A DNA stretch of 64,000 nt. Origin: Phycisphaerales bacterium. Lineage in GTDB: Bacteria; Planctomycetota; Phycisphaerae; SM23-33; FEN-1343. Positions 1 to 9,256 of the stretch are shown piece by piece (positions within the stretch are counted from its first letter, which is position 1; the number at the start of each line of letters is the position of its first letter). The translations under genes and the position numbers were made by a program. The notes beneath the pieces are model-generated. The model ran no database searches. It was not told where the DNA came from and worked only from the letters and a program-made list of their open reading frames with translations. The stretch lies in the NCBI GenBank assembly GCA_003171335.1, contig PMYD01000034.1, forward strand, positions 1 through 64,000. The letters run 5' to 3'.

Positions 1-88
1 ATTCTGCAATTTGCAATTCCCCCCGACCCCGACCGGAGTTGCGTCCGGCCGGCGACTGTGCCTTGGCAAGTGAATAGCGACCGTTCGA

Positions 89-1138
89 TTACGAGCGTTC
101 GGCGTCGAGATCCGGTTCGTCGCCGGAATCGGATGGGCCGGCGGCGGAGCCCTGGATGGCCAGCGCGACGGCCGGGCCCATCATGTCGGCCAGGTCGGCC
201 TCCTCGGCGGTGAAGCTGTGGCCGGCCTTGCGGTAGAGCACGATCAGGCCGATCAACTGGCCCTCGTGCGGCAGCAGGGGCATAAGCATGAAGGACAGGC
301 CTTGGACGTGCGGGGCCAGCCACTGCGGGAAGAGCCCGGCGTGCGTGGCCGCATCCAGCCGCGTCACCACGGGGTCAGAGAGCGCGTTGTCGGTGAGGCT
401 GTAGGCGATGCCGCGGGCCACGCTCATGCTGTCCGGCGAGGGCGTGCCGAAGCGGCCGATCACCTGCAGCTCGGCCTTGTCATCGCACACCATGGCCACG
501 CCGAAGAGGTTCGCGCCGCGCTCGGCGTAGAAGCCGAAGACCTGGCGGAAGACATCATCGTCGTTGCGGCAGTTCAGCAGTTGCCGCTGGAACTTAATCA
601 GCTCCTCCTGCCGGGCAAACTGGCCCGAGAGCGTGCGATAGGCGCTGGCCAGCGCGGCACAGGTCGTGCCAATCTGCTGGCGTGCCTGGTGGCGGCGGTG
701 GTTCAGCTCGTGGGCCAGCGCCCGCAGCCGGTGGTTGCGGCCGACCAGCCGCGAGAGATCATCGCGATGGGCCAAGGCGCGGCGGATGGTGTCGGTCAGC
801 CGCGGCAGGTCCAGCGGTTTGGTGAGGAAGTCGGCGCAGCCGCGGCGGCAGGCCTCGGTGGCCGAGTGCACATCGGCCCGGCCGGACATGAGCACGGCCG
901 GCACATCGCCCACGCGGCGGCGCAGCCGGTCGAGCATATCGAGGCCATCCCCATCGCCCAGCCGCAGGTCGGCCACGATCAGGTCGGGCCGCTCGCGCTC
1001 GGCGGCGGCGCAGGCGTCGGCCGCCGAACAGGCCGACTCGACGGTGTGGCCCTGGCGGCCCAGGGCATCGCGCAGCACTTCGCAGATGTCCGGTTCATCG
1101 TCCACCACGAGGATTCGCGCTGGGGTGGTGAGGTTCAT
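89..1138 (-). CDS. Response regulator: N-terminal receiver domain plus C-terminal GAF-like domain
   Basis: ORF 89..1231; probable start at MNLTTPARILVVDDEPDICEVLRDALG overlaps the stop of the upstream kinase; receiver motifs (VVDDE, DLIVADL, FLTKPL). Confidence 0.85.
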   Translation of the reverse strand: MNLTTPARILVVDDEPDICEVLRDALGRQGHTVESACSAADACAAAERERPDLIVADLRLGDGDGLDMLDRLRRRVGDVPAVLMSGRADVHSATEACRRGCADFLTKPLDLPRLTDTIRRALAHRDDLSRLVGRNHRLRALAHELNHRRHQARQQIGTTCAALASAYRTLSGQFARQEELIKFQRQLLNCRNDDDVFRQVFGFYAERGANLFGVAMVCDDKAELQVIGRFGTPSPDSMSVARGIAYSLTDNALSDPVVTRLDAATHAGLFPQWLAPHVQGLSFMLMPLLPHEGQLIGLIVLYRKAGHSFTAEEADLADMMGPAVALAIQGSAAGPSDSGDEPDLDAERS

Positions 1139-3438
1139 CACGGGGCCGGCTCCTGCTCGAGGTTGGCATCCTTGCTGGGTGGCAACTGAATGAACACGCT
1201 GGTGCCCTGGCCCGCGGCCGAGGTGATCCACATCTTGCCGCCGGCCAGTTGCACGAAGCGGCGGGCGCGCGTCAGGCCCAGGCCGCGGCGGCGGCCCGCC
1301 GGCCGCTGCGAGAAGAAGGGCGTGAAGGCCTTGTCCAGCGTGTCGGAATCCATGCCGACGCCCTGGTCGGTGATGCGGATGACCACCATGCCGGCCAGCT
1401 CATCCAGCCCCGCGTCGATCTGGGCGTGCGGGTTGGCGGTGTAGGCGGCGTGGGCGTTCATCAGCACCTCGGTGAGCACCTCGAGGATCTGCTCGGGATC
1501 GGCCCAGACGGCCGGCGTGTTGGCGGCCACGCGGATCTTCACCGCCAGGTTGCTCATGGCGGCCACCTGGCGCACGGCGGCCAGGGCCTGGTCGATCAGC
1601 CCCTTCACCTCGCACGACTGGCTGTGCGGCTCGGGGGGCCGGGCGAATTCCATCATCTCGGTGACGATGTCGCTGATCTTCTGCGCTTGGTCGGCGACGA
1701 TCTGCCAGGTCTGGCGGTCGGCGGCGGCGGCCGATTCGGCCATGAGCTGGGCCCGCCCGGCGATGACGGCCAGCGGGTTATTGATCTCGTGCGCGGCGCC
1801 GGCGGCCATTTCGCCCACGGCGGCCAGCGTGCGGGATTCGGTGAGCGCTTTCTGGGCGGCGTACAGCCGCTGCGACGACTCGGCCAGTTGCTCGGCCAGG
1901 ATGTTGGCGTTCTCGCGGCTTTCGATCATGGCGGCGGCGAAGGCCATGGCCACGCTGACGGCCTGGGCGGTCTGGCCCGCCAGGTCGGCCTTGGCCGCCC
2001 CGGCCGACCAGAAGAGGCCGCCCACCCAGCGCTGGCCGCAGACCAAGGGGTAGTGCGAGAGCGTGGCCTGGCCCAGGGAATCGGGGACATGCTTCATGTC
2101 GGCGATCCGCTCCAGCACCTCTGAGCCGGTCAGGGCGTTTTCGGGGGGGGCTTCGGGCGGCAGCGGGACGGCCGCGGGCACCAGGTCGATGGCCGGCTCG
2201 GGCGCGCCGATGTCGGTGCCCAGGACGATCGTGCTGTCGGCGCTGGAAAAGACGTACGCGGCCACGGGCTCGGCGGCGCTCGCCGTCAGCTCGCCCACCT
2301 GGGCCCAGGTGCGGGCTAAAAGGCGGCACAGGTCGTGCAGCGAGTCGGTCTGCGAGAGGTTCTGCCCGAACTGCCGCAGCAGCATGAAGGCCTTGACCTG
2401 CATGGCGGCGTCGGCGGCGCGGCGCTGCAGCCGGCGGTTGAGCCTGTCGAGTTCGCTGTTCGCATCGGCCAGGGCCGCGCGATACAGGCTTTCCGTGGTG
2501 GTCTCGCCCATGCCCAGCGTGCGGCTGCGATGCTCGATGAGCGAGGGCAGCCGCTCGAGCGTCTCGGCCAGGGCGGCGGCGGTGACGCCCAGCTCGCTGG
2601 CCAGCCGCGCGGAGTTGGCGGGGTAGGTGAAGTTGCCGCTGTAGCCGAAGCGCTGCTCGCGAACCAGCGTGTCGGCCAGTTGCACCAGGGCGATGGCCTG
2701 GCGGCCGGCAATCATCTCGGGCAGCGCCTCGATGGGCTGGTGATGCAGCCAGACGGTCTGCTCGACCGTCTCGGGCAGGTGCCACTGCTGCATGAGCCGC
2801 CGGCCGGCCACCGTGTGATCCAGGCCGAGGATCTGCCGCTCGTATTCGGCGATGTTGCCGGCCTGGGAATTGCACGCCTGGACGACCCGCGCATAACTCT
2901 TGGGCAGGCACTGCTCCAGGGCGAGTTTGCCGATGTCGTGCAGCAGGCCGCAGATGAACAGTTCTTCCGGATCGATGCCCGTGCGGACGCGGCGGCCCAG
3001 CAGCTCGGCCGCACAGGCCACCGCCAGGCAGTGCTTCCAGAATTCGCGGCGGTTGAGGCCGCCGGCCTCCGGGGTCTCCTGGCCGAACATCTCGAAGACC
3101 TTGATCGACAGCACCGCCGAGCGCACCGCCTCAAAGCCCAGCAGCACCACCGCCTTGCCGACGGTGCGGGCCTCCTTGCGAAGCCCGGTATCCGCCCGGC
3201 TGGCCAGGGAGAGGATGCGGGCCGTGAGGCTCTGATCAGCGCGGATGAGGTTGATGACCTCTTCGGTCTGCACCTCGCTGGAGGTGGTCAGCCGCAGCAG
3301 CTTGGTGGCCACTTCGGGCAGCGTGGGCACCGACTCCACCTGGCGGAGGATCAGTTCGACCTGGCGGGTCTTCAGCTTTTCCGCCACATCGGCCGGGTTT
3401 TGCGGGTTTGTGGGCACAGGTTTTGGAACGTCCAGCAT
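1138..3438 (-). CDS. HDOD domain-containing sensor histidine kinase (HDOD, GAF-like region, HisKA/HATPase)
   Basis: N-term VPTLPEVATKLLRLTTSSEVQTEEVINLIRADQSLTARILSLA and FICGLLHDIGKLAL typical of HDOD; C-term AAGAAHEINNPLAVIAGRAQL and GLGLTRARRFVQLAGGKMWI typical of histidine kinase. Confidence 0.9.
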   Translation of the reverse strand: MLDVPKPVPTNPQNPADVAEKLKTRQVELILRQVESVPTLPEVATKLLRLTTSSEVQTEEVINLIRADQSLTARILSLASRADTGLRKEARTVGKAVVLLGFEAVRSAVLSIKVFEMFGQETPEAGGLNRREFWKHCLAVACAAELLGRRVRTGIDPEELFICGLLHDIGKLALEQCLPKSYARVVQACNSQAGNIAEYERQILGLDHTVAGRRLMQQWHLPETVEQTVWLHHQPIEALPEMIAGRQAIALVQLADTLVREQRFGYSGNFTYPANSARLASELGVTAAALAETLERLPSLIEHRSRTLGMGETTTESLYRAALADANSELDRLNRRLQRRAADAAMQVKAFMLLRQFGQNLSQTDSLHDLCRLLARTWAQVGELTASAAEPVAAYVFSSADSTIVLGTDIGAPEPAIDLVPAAVPLPPEAPPENALTGSEVLERIADMKHVPDSLGQATLSHYPLVCGQRWVGGLFWSAGAAKADLAGQTAQAVSVAMAFAAAMIESRENANILAEQLAESSQRLYAAQKALTESRTLAAVGEMAAGAAHEINNPLAVIAGRAQLMAESAAAADRQTWQIVADQAQKISDIVTEMMEFARPPEPHSQSCEVKGLIDQALAAVRQVAAMSNLAVKIRVAANTPAVWADPEQILEVLTEVLMNAHAAYTANPHAQIDAGLDELAGMVVIRITDQGVGMDSDTLDKAFTPFFSQRPAGRRRGLGLTRARRFVQLAGGKMWITSAAGQGTSVFIQLPPSKDANLEQEPAP

Positions 3439-3482
3439 CTCCGTGAAGTCGGCCAGTTCTTAACGACTGTCAACCGCGAGAC

Positions 3483-4151
3483 TCAGGCTTCCACCAGTTG
3501 GGTGATCCGCTCGATGACCTTGGCGATGTTGAACGGCTTCTTGATGAAGTCATTCGCGCCGGCGGCCATCAACTGATCGATCTCGCCCTGGTTGATCAGG
3601 CCGGAGATGATCAGGATGCGGATCTCCGCCAGCTCGGGATTCTCGCGGATGGTTCGGCACACGACGTTGCCGTTGATGTCCGGCAGCATGTAGTCGAGGA
3701 TGACGATGTCGGGCCGGAAGCTTTGCGTCTGCACGCCGGCGTCGTAGCCGGTGGAGGCGGTGGCCACCTCGAAGCGGCCATCGCGCTTCAGCACGTCGAC
3801 GAACAGTTCGACGATCTCCGGGTCATCATCCACCACCAGCACGCGCGTCTTGCCGGTGCCCAGGGCCTCCAGCGGAATGGAGTTGGCCTTCATGAACTTC
3901 ATCAGCTCGTTGCGCGGAATGCGGCGGAACTTGCTGCCGGGTACGCGAAAGCCCAGCAACTGGCCGTTGTCGAAACACCGGATGATCGTCTGCTGCGACA
4001 AGTTGCAGACCTCTGCCGCTTCGCCCGTGGTGAAAACCTTCTTGTGATTCACGTTGCTCTCTCCGTGTGGGCGCGTAGCGCCCGGTCCGTTTACAGCGCT
4101 GTGGACGGCGGATTGTCCATCCGCGGCCACACGCTTGACATCGTCGGTCAA
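3483..4151 (-). CDS. Response regulator with N-terminal excisionase/MerR-like HTH and C-terminal receiver
   Basis: VFTTGEAAEVCNLSQQTIIRCFDNGQLLGFRVPGSKFRRIPRNELMKFM (HTH) followed by RVLVVDDDPEIVELF...IVILDYMLPD...FIKKPF. Start may be at MNHKKVFTT. Confidence 0.85.
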   Translation of the reverse strand: MTDDVKRVAADGQSAVHSAVNGPGATRPHGESNVNHKKVFTTGEAAEVCNLSQQTIIRCFDNGQLLGFRVPGSKFRRIPRNELMKFMKANSIPLEALGTGKTRVLVVDDDPEIVELFVDVLKRDGRFEVATASTGYDAGVQTQSFRPDIVILDYMLPDINGNVVCRTIRENPELAEIRILIISGLINQGEIDQLMAAGANDFIKKPFNIAKVIERITQLVEA

Positions 4152-4439
4152 CCCGGAACCCTTAAATACCCTAAGCCTTACAAATTACCAAGTCATGTTC
4201 AACTTAACATGAATTTCTTCGGCAAAAGAGGTGTTTAGCGCTGGAGTATTCGAAATGCGTTCCAACACAGAATACAAGAACTTGTTTTGCAGCCACTTAT
4301 GCGAGTCTAGCAGCGCCAGGAAAATACCTTATGCCGGGCCGCGGGTGGGTCTGTGACGGTTGGAATGGATTTTCGCTCTGGCGGGGGAAGACCTTACATA
4401 ACGAACAAACGGGGGTTTTCTTTGGGAATCCGCGCAAAA

Positions 4440-4469
4440 CAACAGACAGGCATCCGTGCCTGTCTGTTG
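4440..4469 (-). terminator. Rho-independent-type hairpin downstream of flgM-like gene
   Basis: CAACAGACAGGCA-TCCG-TGCCTGTCTGTTG perfect 13-bp stem; on the minus strand followed by TTTT. Confidence 0.7.
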
Positions 4470-4508
4470 CTCGATCATGCCGGTTTGGGCAACCGGGCGA
4501 ACTGGGAC

Positions 4509-4781
4509 TTACATTTCGTTGAGCATGCGATCGATGGCGGTATTGAGTTTCGCCGGCGTTTCATAGGTGCCGGCCTTGATCTCTCCCTTCACGCGGGCGA
4601 CCAGGTCGCTTCGCACATCGGGAACCGCCGCCAGCTTGGCGGCCAGGCGCGCCTGGGGGCTGATTTCAACGGTGTCGCCGGCCTGAGCACTTGCGGCGGC
4701 TGGACCGGTGGACCGGGAGGTCGAATTGGGTTGAATGGGTGTCGGACCCTGGGTCGGAATGATGCCACTGACGTTCGACAT
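4509..4781 (-). CDS. flgM: FlgM-like anti-sigma-28 factor
   Basis: MSNVSGI...GDTVEISPQARLAAKLAAVPDVRSDLVARVKGEIKAGTYETPAKLNTAIDRMLNEM matches FlgM-family pattern (DxVxISxxA...R.ekV..lK..I..GtY.....lA..ml). Confidence 0.75.
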   Translation of the reverse strand: MSNVSGIIPTQGPTPIQPNSTSRSTGPAAASAQAGDTVEISPQARLAAKLAAVPDVRSDLVARVKGEIKAGTYETPAKLNTAIDRMLNEM

Positions 4782-5143
4782 ATAGTCCTCGCGAAAGGCC
4801 CGCGCCTGCACCTCCGCGGGCGTTGAGCAACCGTTTTGGACGGCCGACCTTCCCTGGTAAAGCCGTGGTGCCGGTCTTCCGATCGCTCGCTGCTAACTAC
4901 TAGGCTTTTCGCCGCCGCCGGGTTTACAAGGCCCCGCGGCTCACATGCATCCTTGCATGTAGTTGACCTATCGACTTGGGCGAAGGAAATCCTTGAAGCA
5001 ATTGACATTTTGAAAACTTCTCATAAATGCTTTACAGATAAAAGGTTATATCACAAGCGGAGATGAACAATGAGGTGCAGTTTACATTTCTAGCGCAAAA
5101 TTTGCCGGCCAAAAGTTCCCCGTTCCTTTGCAGCTTTCCCAGC

Positions 5144-7003
5144 TTAACGCGCATCATCCTTTTCGGCGTGGAGCACCGCATGAAGATGCACGGCCAGCAC
5201 GTTGATATCCGCCGGCGTGATACCGCTGATGCGCAGCGCCTGGCCGAGCGTTCGCGGGCGAATTTCCGCGAGCCGCTGGCGGGCCTCGTGGCGCAGATGG
5301 GCGATGGCCGCATAATCCAGGCTCGGCGGAATGAGCCGGCGGTCGAGCTGGGTCATCTGGGCCACTTGCCGCTGCTGGCGGCCGACATAGCCGGCGTAGA
5401 GACAGTCGGCGGCGACGATTTCCACAGCGCGCGGCGCGCTGGCCGCCAGGCCGCGCAGCTCGCCGGCCGCCGCGGAGTCGCCGGCGGTTTGCAGCACATG
5501 AGCGAGCGCCATCTGCGGATTGGCCAGCCGCTCGGCGAGCGATTGGCCGTCGATGCGGATTTGGCGCAGCAGCGCCATCGCGCGGTCGGCGGCGGCGGCC
5601 AGGGCGCTGAACGCGGCCAAGCGCGCTTCATCCGCCAGGTGCACCGACCGGGCCAGCTCGGTCAGCCGCATGTCGGCGTTGTCGGCGCGGAGCTGCAGGC
5701 GATGCTCCGCGCGGCTGGTGAACATGCGGTAGGGCTCCAGCACACCCTTGGTCACGAGGTCATCGATCATGACGCCGATATACGCCTGCTCCCGGCCCAG
5801 CACGATTTCCCCCTGGCCGCGAAGCTTCCGCGCGGCGTTGGCGCCAGCCATCAGTCCCAGTGCGGCGGCCTCCTCGTAGCCGGTCGTGCCGTTGAGCTGG
5901 CCGGCGAGATAGAGCCCGGCAACCGTCTTGGTTTCAAGCGTGGAGGCAAGCTGGGTGGGGGGTACGTAGTCGTACTCGATGGCGTAGCCGTGCTGCAGGA
6001 TCTGGGCGTGCTCCAGCCCTTCGACGGCGTGGATCATGGCCTCCTGCACATCGACGGGCACGCTGGTGGACAGGCCGTTGATGTACACCCAATTGGTATC
6101 GCGGCCTTCGGGTTCCAGGAAAAGCTGGTGGCGGTCCTTGTCGGCGAAGCGGACGACCTTGGTCTCGATGCTGGGGCAGTACCGCGGGCCGGTGGCCGTG
6201 ATCTGCCCGGAATACATGGGCGAGCGGGCCAGATTGTCGCGGATGACGGCGTGCACGCGAGGATTGGTGTTTGTGATCCAGCAGGGCGCCTGCCGCGGCA
6301 GGAAGCTGGCCGGGTCGGTCAGCAGGCTAAAGGGGACAGGCTGCGCATCGCCATCCTGGCGCTCGCACTTCGAATAGTCAATGGATTCGGCGGCCAGGCG
6401 GGCGCACGTCCCGGTCTTGAGTCGTCCCAGCGTCAGGCCGGCATTTTCGCGGAGCGACTGGCTGAGCTTGCCGGCCGCACTTTCGCCGATCCGCCCGCCG
6501 GGCCAGGTGCGATCGCCGCGGTGGAGCACGCCGGACAAGAACGTGCCGGCGGTGAGCACCACCGCGGGCGCCAAAATCTCCTGGCCATCGGCCAGCCGCG
6601 CACCCCGCACGTGCCCATTTTCCACGAGCACGGCCGTCACTTCGCCCTGGATGATTTCCAGGTTGGCCAGACTGGCCAGGTGGGCCTGCACGAATCGCTC
6701 ATAGGCGTGGCGGTCGCTCTGGCACCGCGGGCCCCAGACGGCCTTGCCCTTGGAGCGGTTGAGCATGCGGAACTGCATGGCCGTGGCATCGGCCGCCAGG
6801 CCCATCACGCCGCCCAGGGCGTCGATCTCGCGGACGATCTGGCCCTTGCCGATGCCGCCGATAGCCGGGTTGCACGACATGCGGCCGATGGCGCGCACAT
6901 CCATCGTCACCAGCGCCGTCTGGCACCCCATGCGTGCGGCCGCCGCCGCGGCCTCGATGCCCGCATGTCCGCCGCCGACGACAATAATGTCCGGCCTAAC
7001 CAA
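5144..7003 (-). CDS. mnmG: tRNA uridine-5-carboxymethylaminomethyl(34) synthesis enzyme MnmG
   Basis: DIIVVGGGHAGIEAAAAAARMG, CNPAIGGIGKGQIVREIDALGG, LAGQLNGTTGYEEAAALGLMAG. Confidence 0.95.
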   Translation of the reverse strand: MVRPDIIVVGGGHAGIEAAAAAARMGCQTALVTMDVRAIGRMSCNPAIGGIGKGQIVREIDALGGVMGLAADATAMQFRMLNRSKGKAVWGPRCQSDRHAYERFVQAHLASLANLEIIQGEVTAVLVENGHVRGARLADGQEILAPAVVLTAGTFLSGVLHRGDRTWPGGRIGESAAGKLSQSLRENAGLTLGRLKTGTCARLAAESIDYSKCERQDGDAQPVPFSLLTDPASFLPRQAPCWITNTNPRVHAVIRDNLARSPMYSGQITATGPRYCPSIETKVVRFADKDRHQLFLEPEGRDTNWVYINGLSTSVPVDVQEAMIHAVEGLEHAQILQHGYAIEYDYVPPTQLASTLETKTVAGLYLAGQLNGTTGYEEAAALGLMAGANAARKLRGQGEIVLGREQAYIGVMIDDLVTKGVLEPYRMFTSRAEHRLQLRADNADMRLTELARSVHLADEARLAAFSALAAAADRAMALLRQIRIDGQSLAERLANPQMALAHVLQTAGDSAAAGELRGLAASAPRAVEIVAADCLYAGYVGRQQRQVAQMTQLDRRLIPPSLDYAAIAHLRHEARQRLAEIRPRTLGQALRISGITPADINVLAVHLHAVLHAEKDDAR

Positions 7004-7802
7004 TCAGCTCCCGCACCTTCTGCTCGATATTGGCCGCCCGCATGAGCGATTCGCCCACCAGGATGTTCCGCACGCCGACGGCCCGCAACCGCTCCAGGTC
7101 GCGGCGGCTGTGGATGCCCGACTCGCTGACCAGGACCCGCCGGTCCTCGACCATTTCCGCCAGGCGCAGCGTGGTGCCCAGGTCGGTGCGGAAGGTGGCC
7201 AGGTCGCGGTTGTTGATGCCCAGCAGCACGTACCCGCCGCGGGGAAAGCCCACCAGGCTGCGCACGGCCAGCAGCTCATCCGCATCGTGCACTTCGACGA
7301 GGCAGGTCAAGGTGAGCTGGCTGGCCAGGATGATCAGGTCCATCAAGTGGCCGCTCTTGAGGCAGGCGGCGATCAGCAGCACGGCGTCGGCCCCGGCCAC
7401 GCGGCTCTGGTAAACCTGGTAGGGGTCGATGATGAAATCTTTCCGCAGCACCGGAAGCGGGACGGCGGCCTTGACCTGCTGGATGTACTCCAGCTTGCCC
7501 TGGAAGAACTGCTCATCCGTCAGCACGGAGAGCGCGCTGGCGCCGGCGGCGGCGTAGGCGCGGGCAATGGCCACGGGGTCGAAATCCTCGCGGATCACCC
7601 CGGCGGAGGGCGAGGCCTTTTTCACCTCGGCGATCAGGTTGGCCGCCCGCTGCGGCTCGGCCGTCAGGGCGGTGTAAAAGTTGCGGCAGCGGGGCAGGGC
7701 GCCGGCGGCGGCGGAGAGTTCTTCAAGGCTCGTGCGGCTGCGCGCCTGCGCCACCTCATTGCGTTTAACCTGGATAATGCGCTCTAATATGTTTTCCGTC
7801 AT
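6996..7802 (-). CDS. trpC: Indole-3-glycerol phosphate synthase
   Basis: IAEVKKASPSAGVIREDFDP, SVLTDEQFFQGKLEYI, VLRKDFIIDPYQVYQSR, GINNRDLATF, VSESGI. Confidence 0.95.
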   Translation of the reverse strand: MTENILERIIQVKRNEVAQARSRTSLEELSAAAGALPRCRNFYTALTAEPQRAANLIAEVKKASPSAGVIREDFDPVAIARAYAAAGASALSVLTDEQFFQGKLEYIQQVKAAVPLPVLRKDFIIDPYQVYQSRVAGADAVLLIAACLKSGHLMDLIILASQLTLTCLVEVHDADELLAVRSLVGFPRGGYVLLGINNRDLATFRTDLGTTLRLAEMVEDRRVLVSESGIHSRRDLERLRAVGVRNILVGESLMRAANIEQKVRELIG

Positions 7803-7823
7803 TACAACCAGTCCTCGAGGTCA

Positions 7824-8753
7824 TTGATGGTCCTGCTTCACCGCATTGTACTGTTCGCCTTGCCGCAGGCAACGCAGGGCACCGCCGCCGCCCATGAGCG
7901 GATCACCGGCGGTGACGCGTTTCTGCTGACCGTCAACGCCCTCGGCCTGATCGTGCTGGCGGCGATCGTGGTCCGCCGGCTGGGCCGGCCGGACAAGCTC
8001 CTGCTGATTAACACCCCGCCGCGGCACAATCACATGGGGCTTATCCACATCGTGGCGCTGCTGCTGGCCCAGCAACTGCTGGGCGGGCTGCTGGTGCTGG
8101 CCACCGGCCTGCTGCTTCACCAGCCGGTGGAGCACGGGGGCGAGCCCCAGGCGCAGACGTTGATCCTGGGCGGCATCCTGGTGAATCTGGCCACGCTGGC
8201 GGTGGTGCTGGCGGTGGGGCAGGCGGTGTTCGTGCGCGGCCTGCAGCACGGGTTAGGCTTCACCGGCCGGCACTGGATCTGTGACAGCCTGCGCGGCGGT
8301 GCGGCGGCGCTGGCGGTCTTTCCCATCTGCACGGGCCTGGCGTGGGTTTCCAGCAAGATAGTGCCGATCACCCATCAGCATCTTCATCCGCTGCTCCAGT
8401 TTGTCGAGAGCGAGCACCACCAGCCGGCCTGGCTATGCCTGGGGTTCCTGCTGGCGGTGGGCATCGCCCCGGTGGTAGAGGAGGCGTTTTTCCGCGGCAT
8501 GATCCAGTCCGCCCTGCGGCGCTGGCTGGGCGGCCCCTGGCGGGCCATCTTCCTGACCAGCCTGATCTTCGCCCTGGTGCACGTGGACTGGTCCAGGCTG
8601 CGGGGCTTTGAAGTGGTGCCGCCGCTGCTGGCCCTGTCTATCACGCTGGGCTACAACTACGAGCGGACCGGCCGGCTTCTGCCCAACATGGTCACGCACG
8701 CCCTGTTCAACGCCGTGAACATCATTGGTGCGGCCTGGGGGACGAGCACGTAG
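7824..8753 (+). CDS. CPBP family intramembrane metalloprotease
   Basis: APVVEEAFFRGMIQSALR and downstream HALFN motif, multiple TM segments. Confidence 0.85.
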   Translation: MMVLLHRIVLFALPQATQGTAAAHERITGGDAFLLTVNALGLIVLAAIVVRRLGRPDKLLLINTPPRHNHMGLIHIVALLLAQQLLGGLLVLATGLLLHQPVEHGGEPQAQTLILGGILVNLATLAVVLAVGQAVFVRGLQHGLGFTGRHWICDSLRGGAAALAVFPICTGLAWVSSKIVPITHQHLHPLLQFVESEHHQPAWLCLGFLLAVGIAPVVEEAFFRGMIQSALRRWLGGPWRAIFLTSLIFALVHVDWSRLRGFEVVPPLLALSITLGYNYERTGRLLPNMVTHALFNAVNIIGAAWGTST

Positions 8754-8770
8754 CAAGAACGGCGAACCTG

Positions 8771-8960
8771 AAGACCACAAAGGTCACAAGCACCTAGCAA
8801 GAGATAAACGGCGAACACAAAGATCACAAAGATCACAAAGGGGAAAGTGTAACGAAAGCAGAAGCTGGAATGTTTGCCCCTGCCGCTTGCTCGCTCTTGT
8901 CTTTTTGCTCGCTCTTGCCTTTCTTCGTGATCTTCGTGGTCTTTGTGATCTTTGTGTCTG
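8771..8960. repeat. Low-complexity inverted repeat cassette (arms CACAAAGATCACAAAG / CTTTGTGATCTTTGTG)
   Basis: Left arm 8771..8840, right arm about 8921..8960. Confidence 0.8.
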
Positions 8961-9256
8961 TCTTTTTCTTGTTACGTGCCCCCTGCGCAGCAAGAAGGGC
9001 CAAACGATGGTCTCGGCAGTGCAAGCCCGGCGCTATGGAGTCGAGCTTAAGAGCGATTTTTCGCTGCCGGTACTATCGAAGGCCCTTCAAGCAGTTCTGC
9101 ACCTCTTCAGTCAAGGCGAAGAGCAATTTGCAAGTGCCTTTGAGCGAAGGCACCTGCCTTGAGCGTAATGGCATTATAGGGCACCTTGCGTTTTTCCGCC
9201 AGTGCCTCTCTGGAAAAAACCTGTCATAAATTCCAATGGCAGCTAGCGTGTTGGGC

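Noticed and set aside
5063-7045. 660-aa plus-strand ORF opposite mnmG
   Set aside because: Antisense shadow ORF; no recognisable domain while mnmG on the minus strand is unambiguous.
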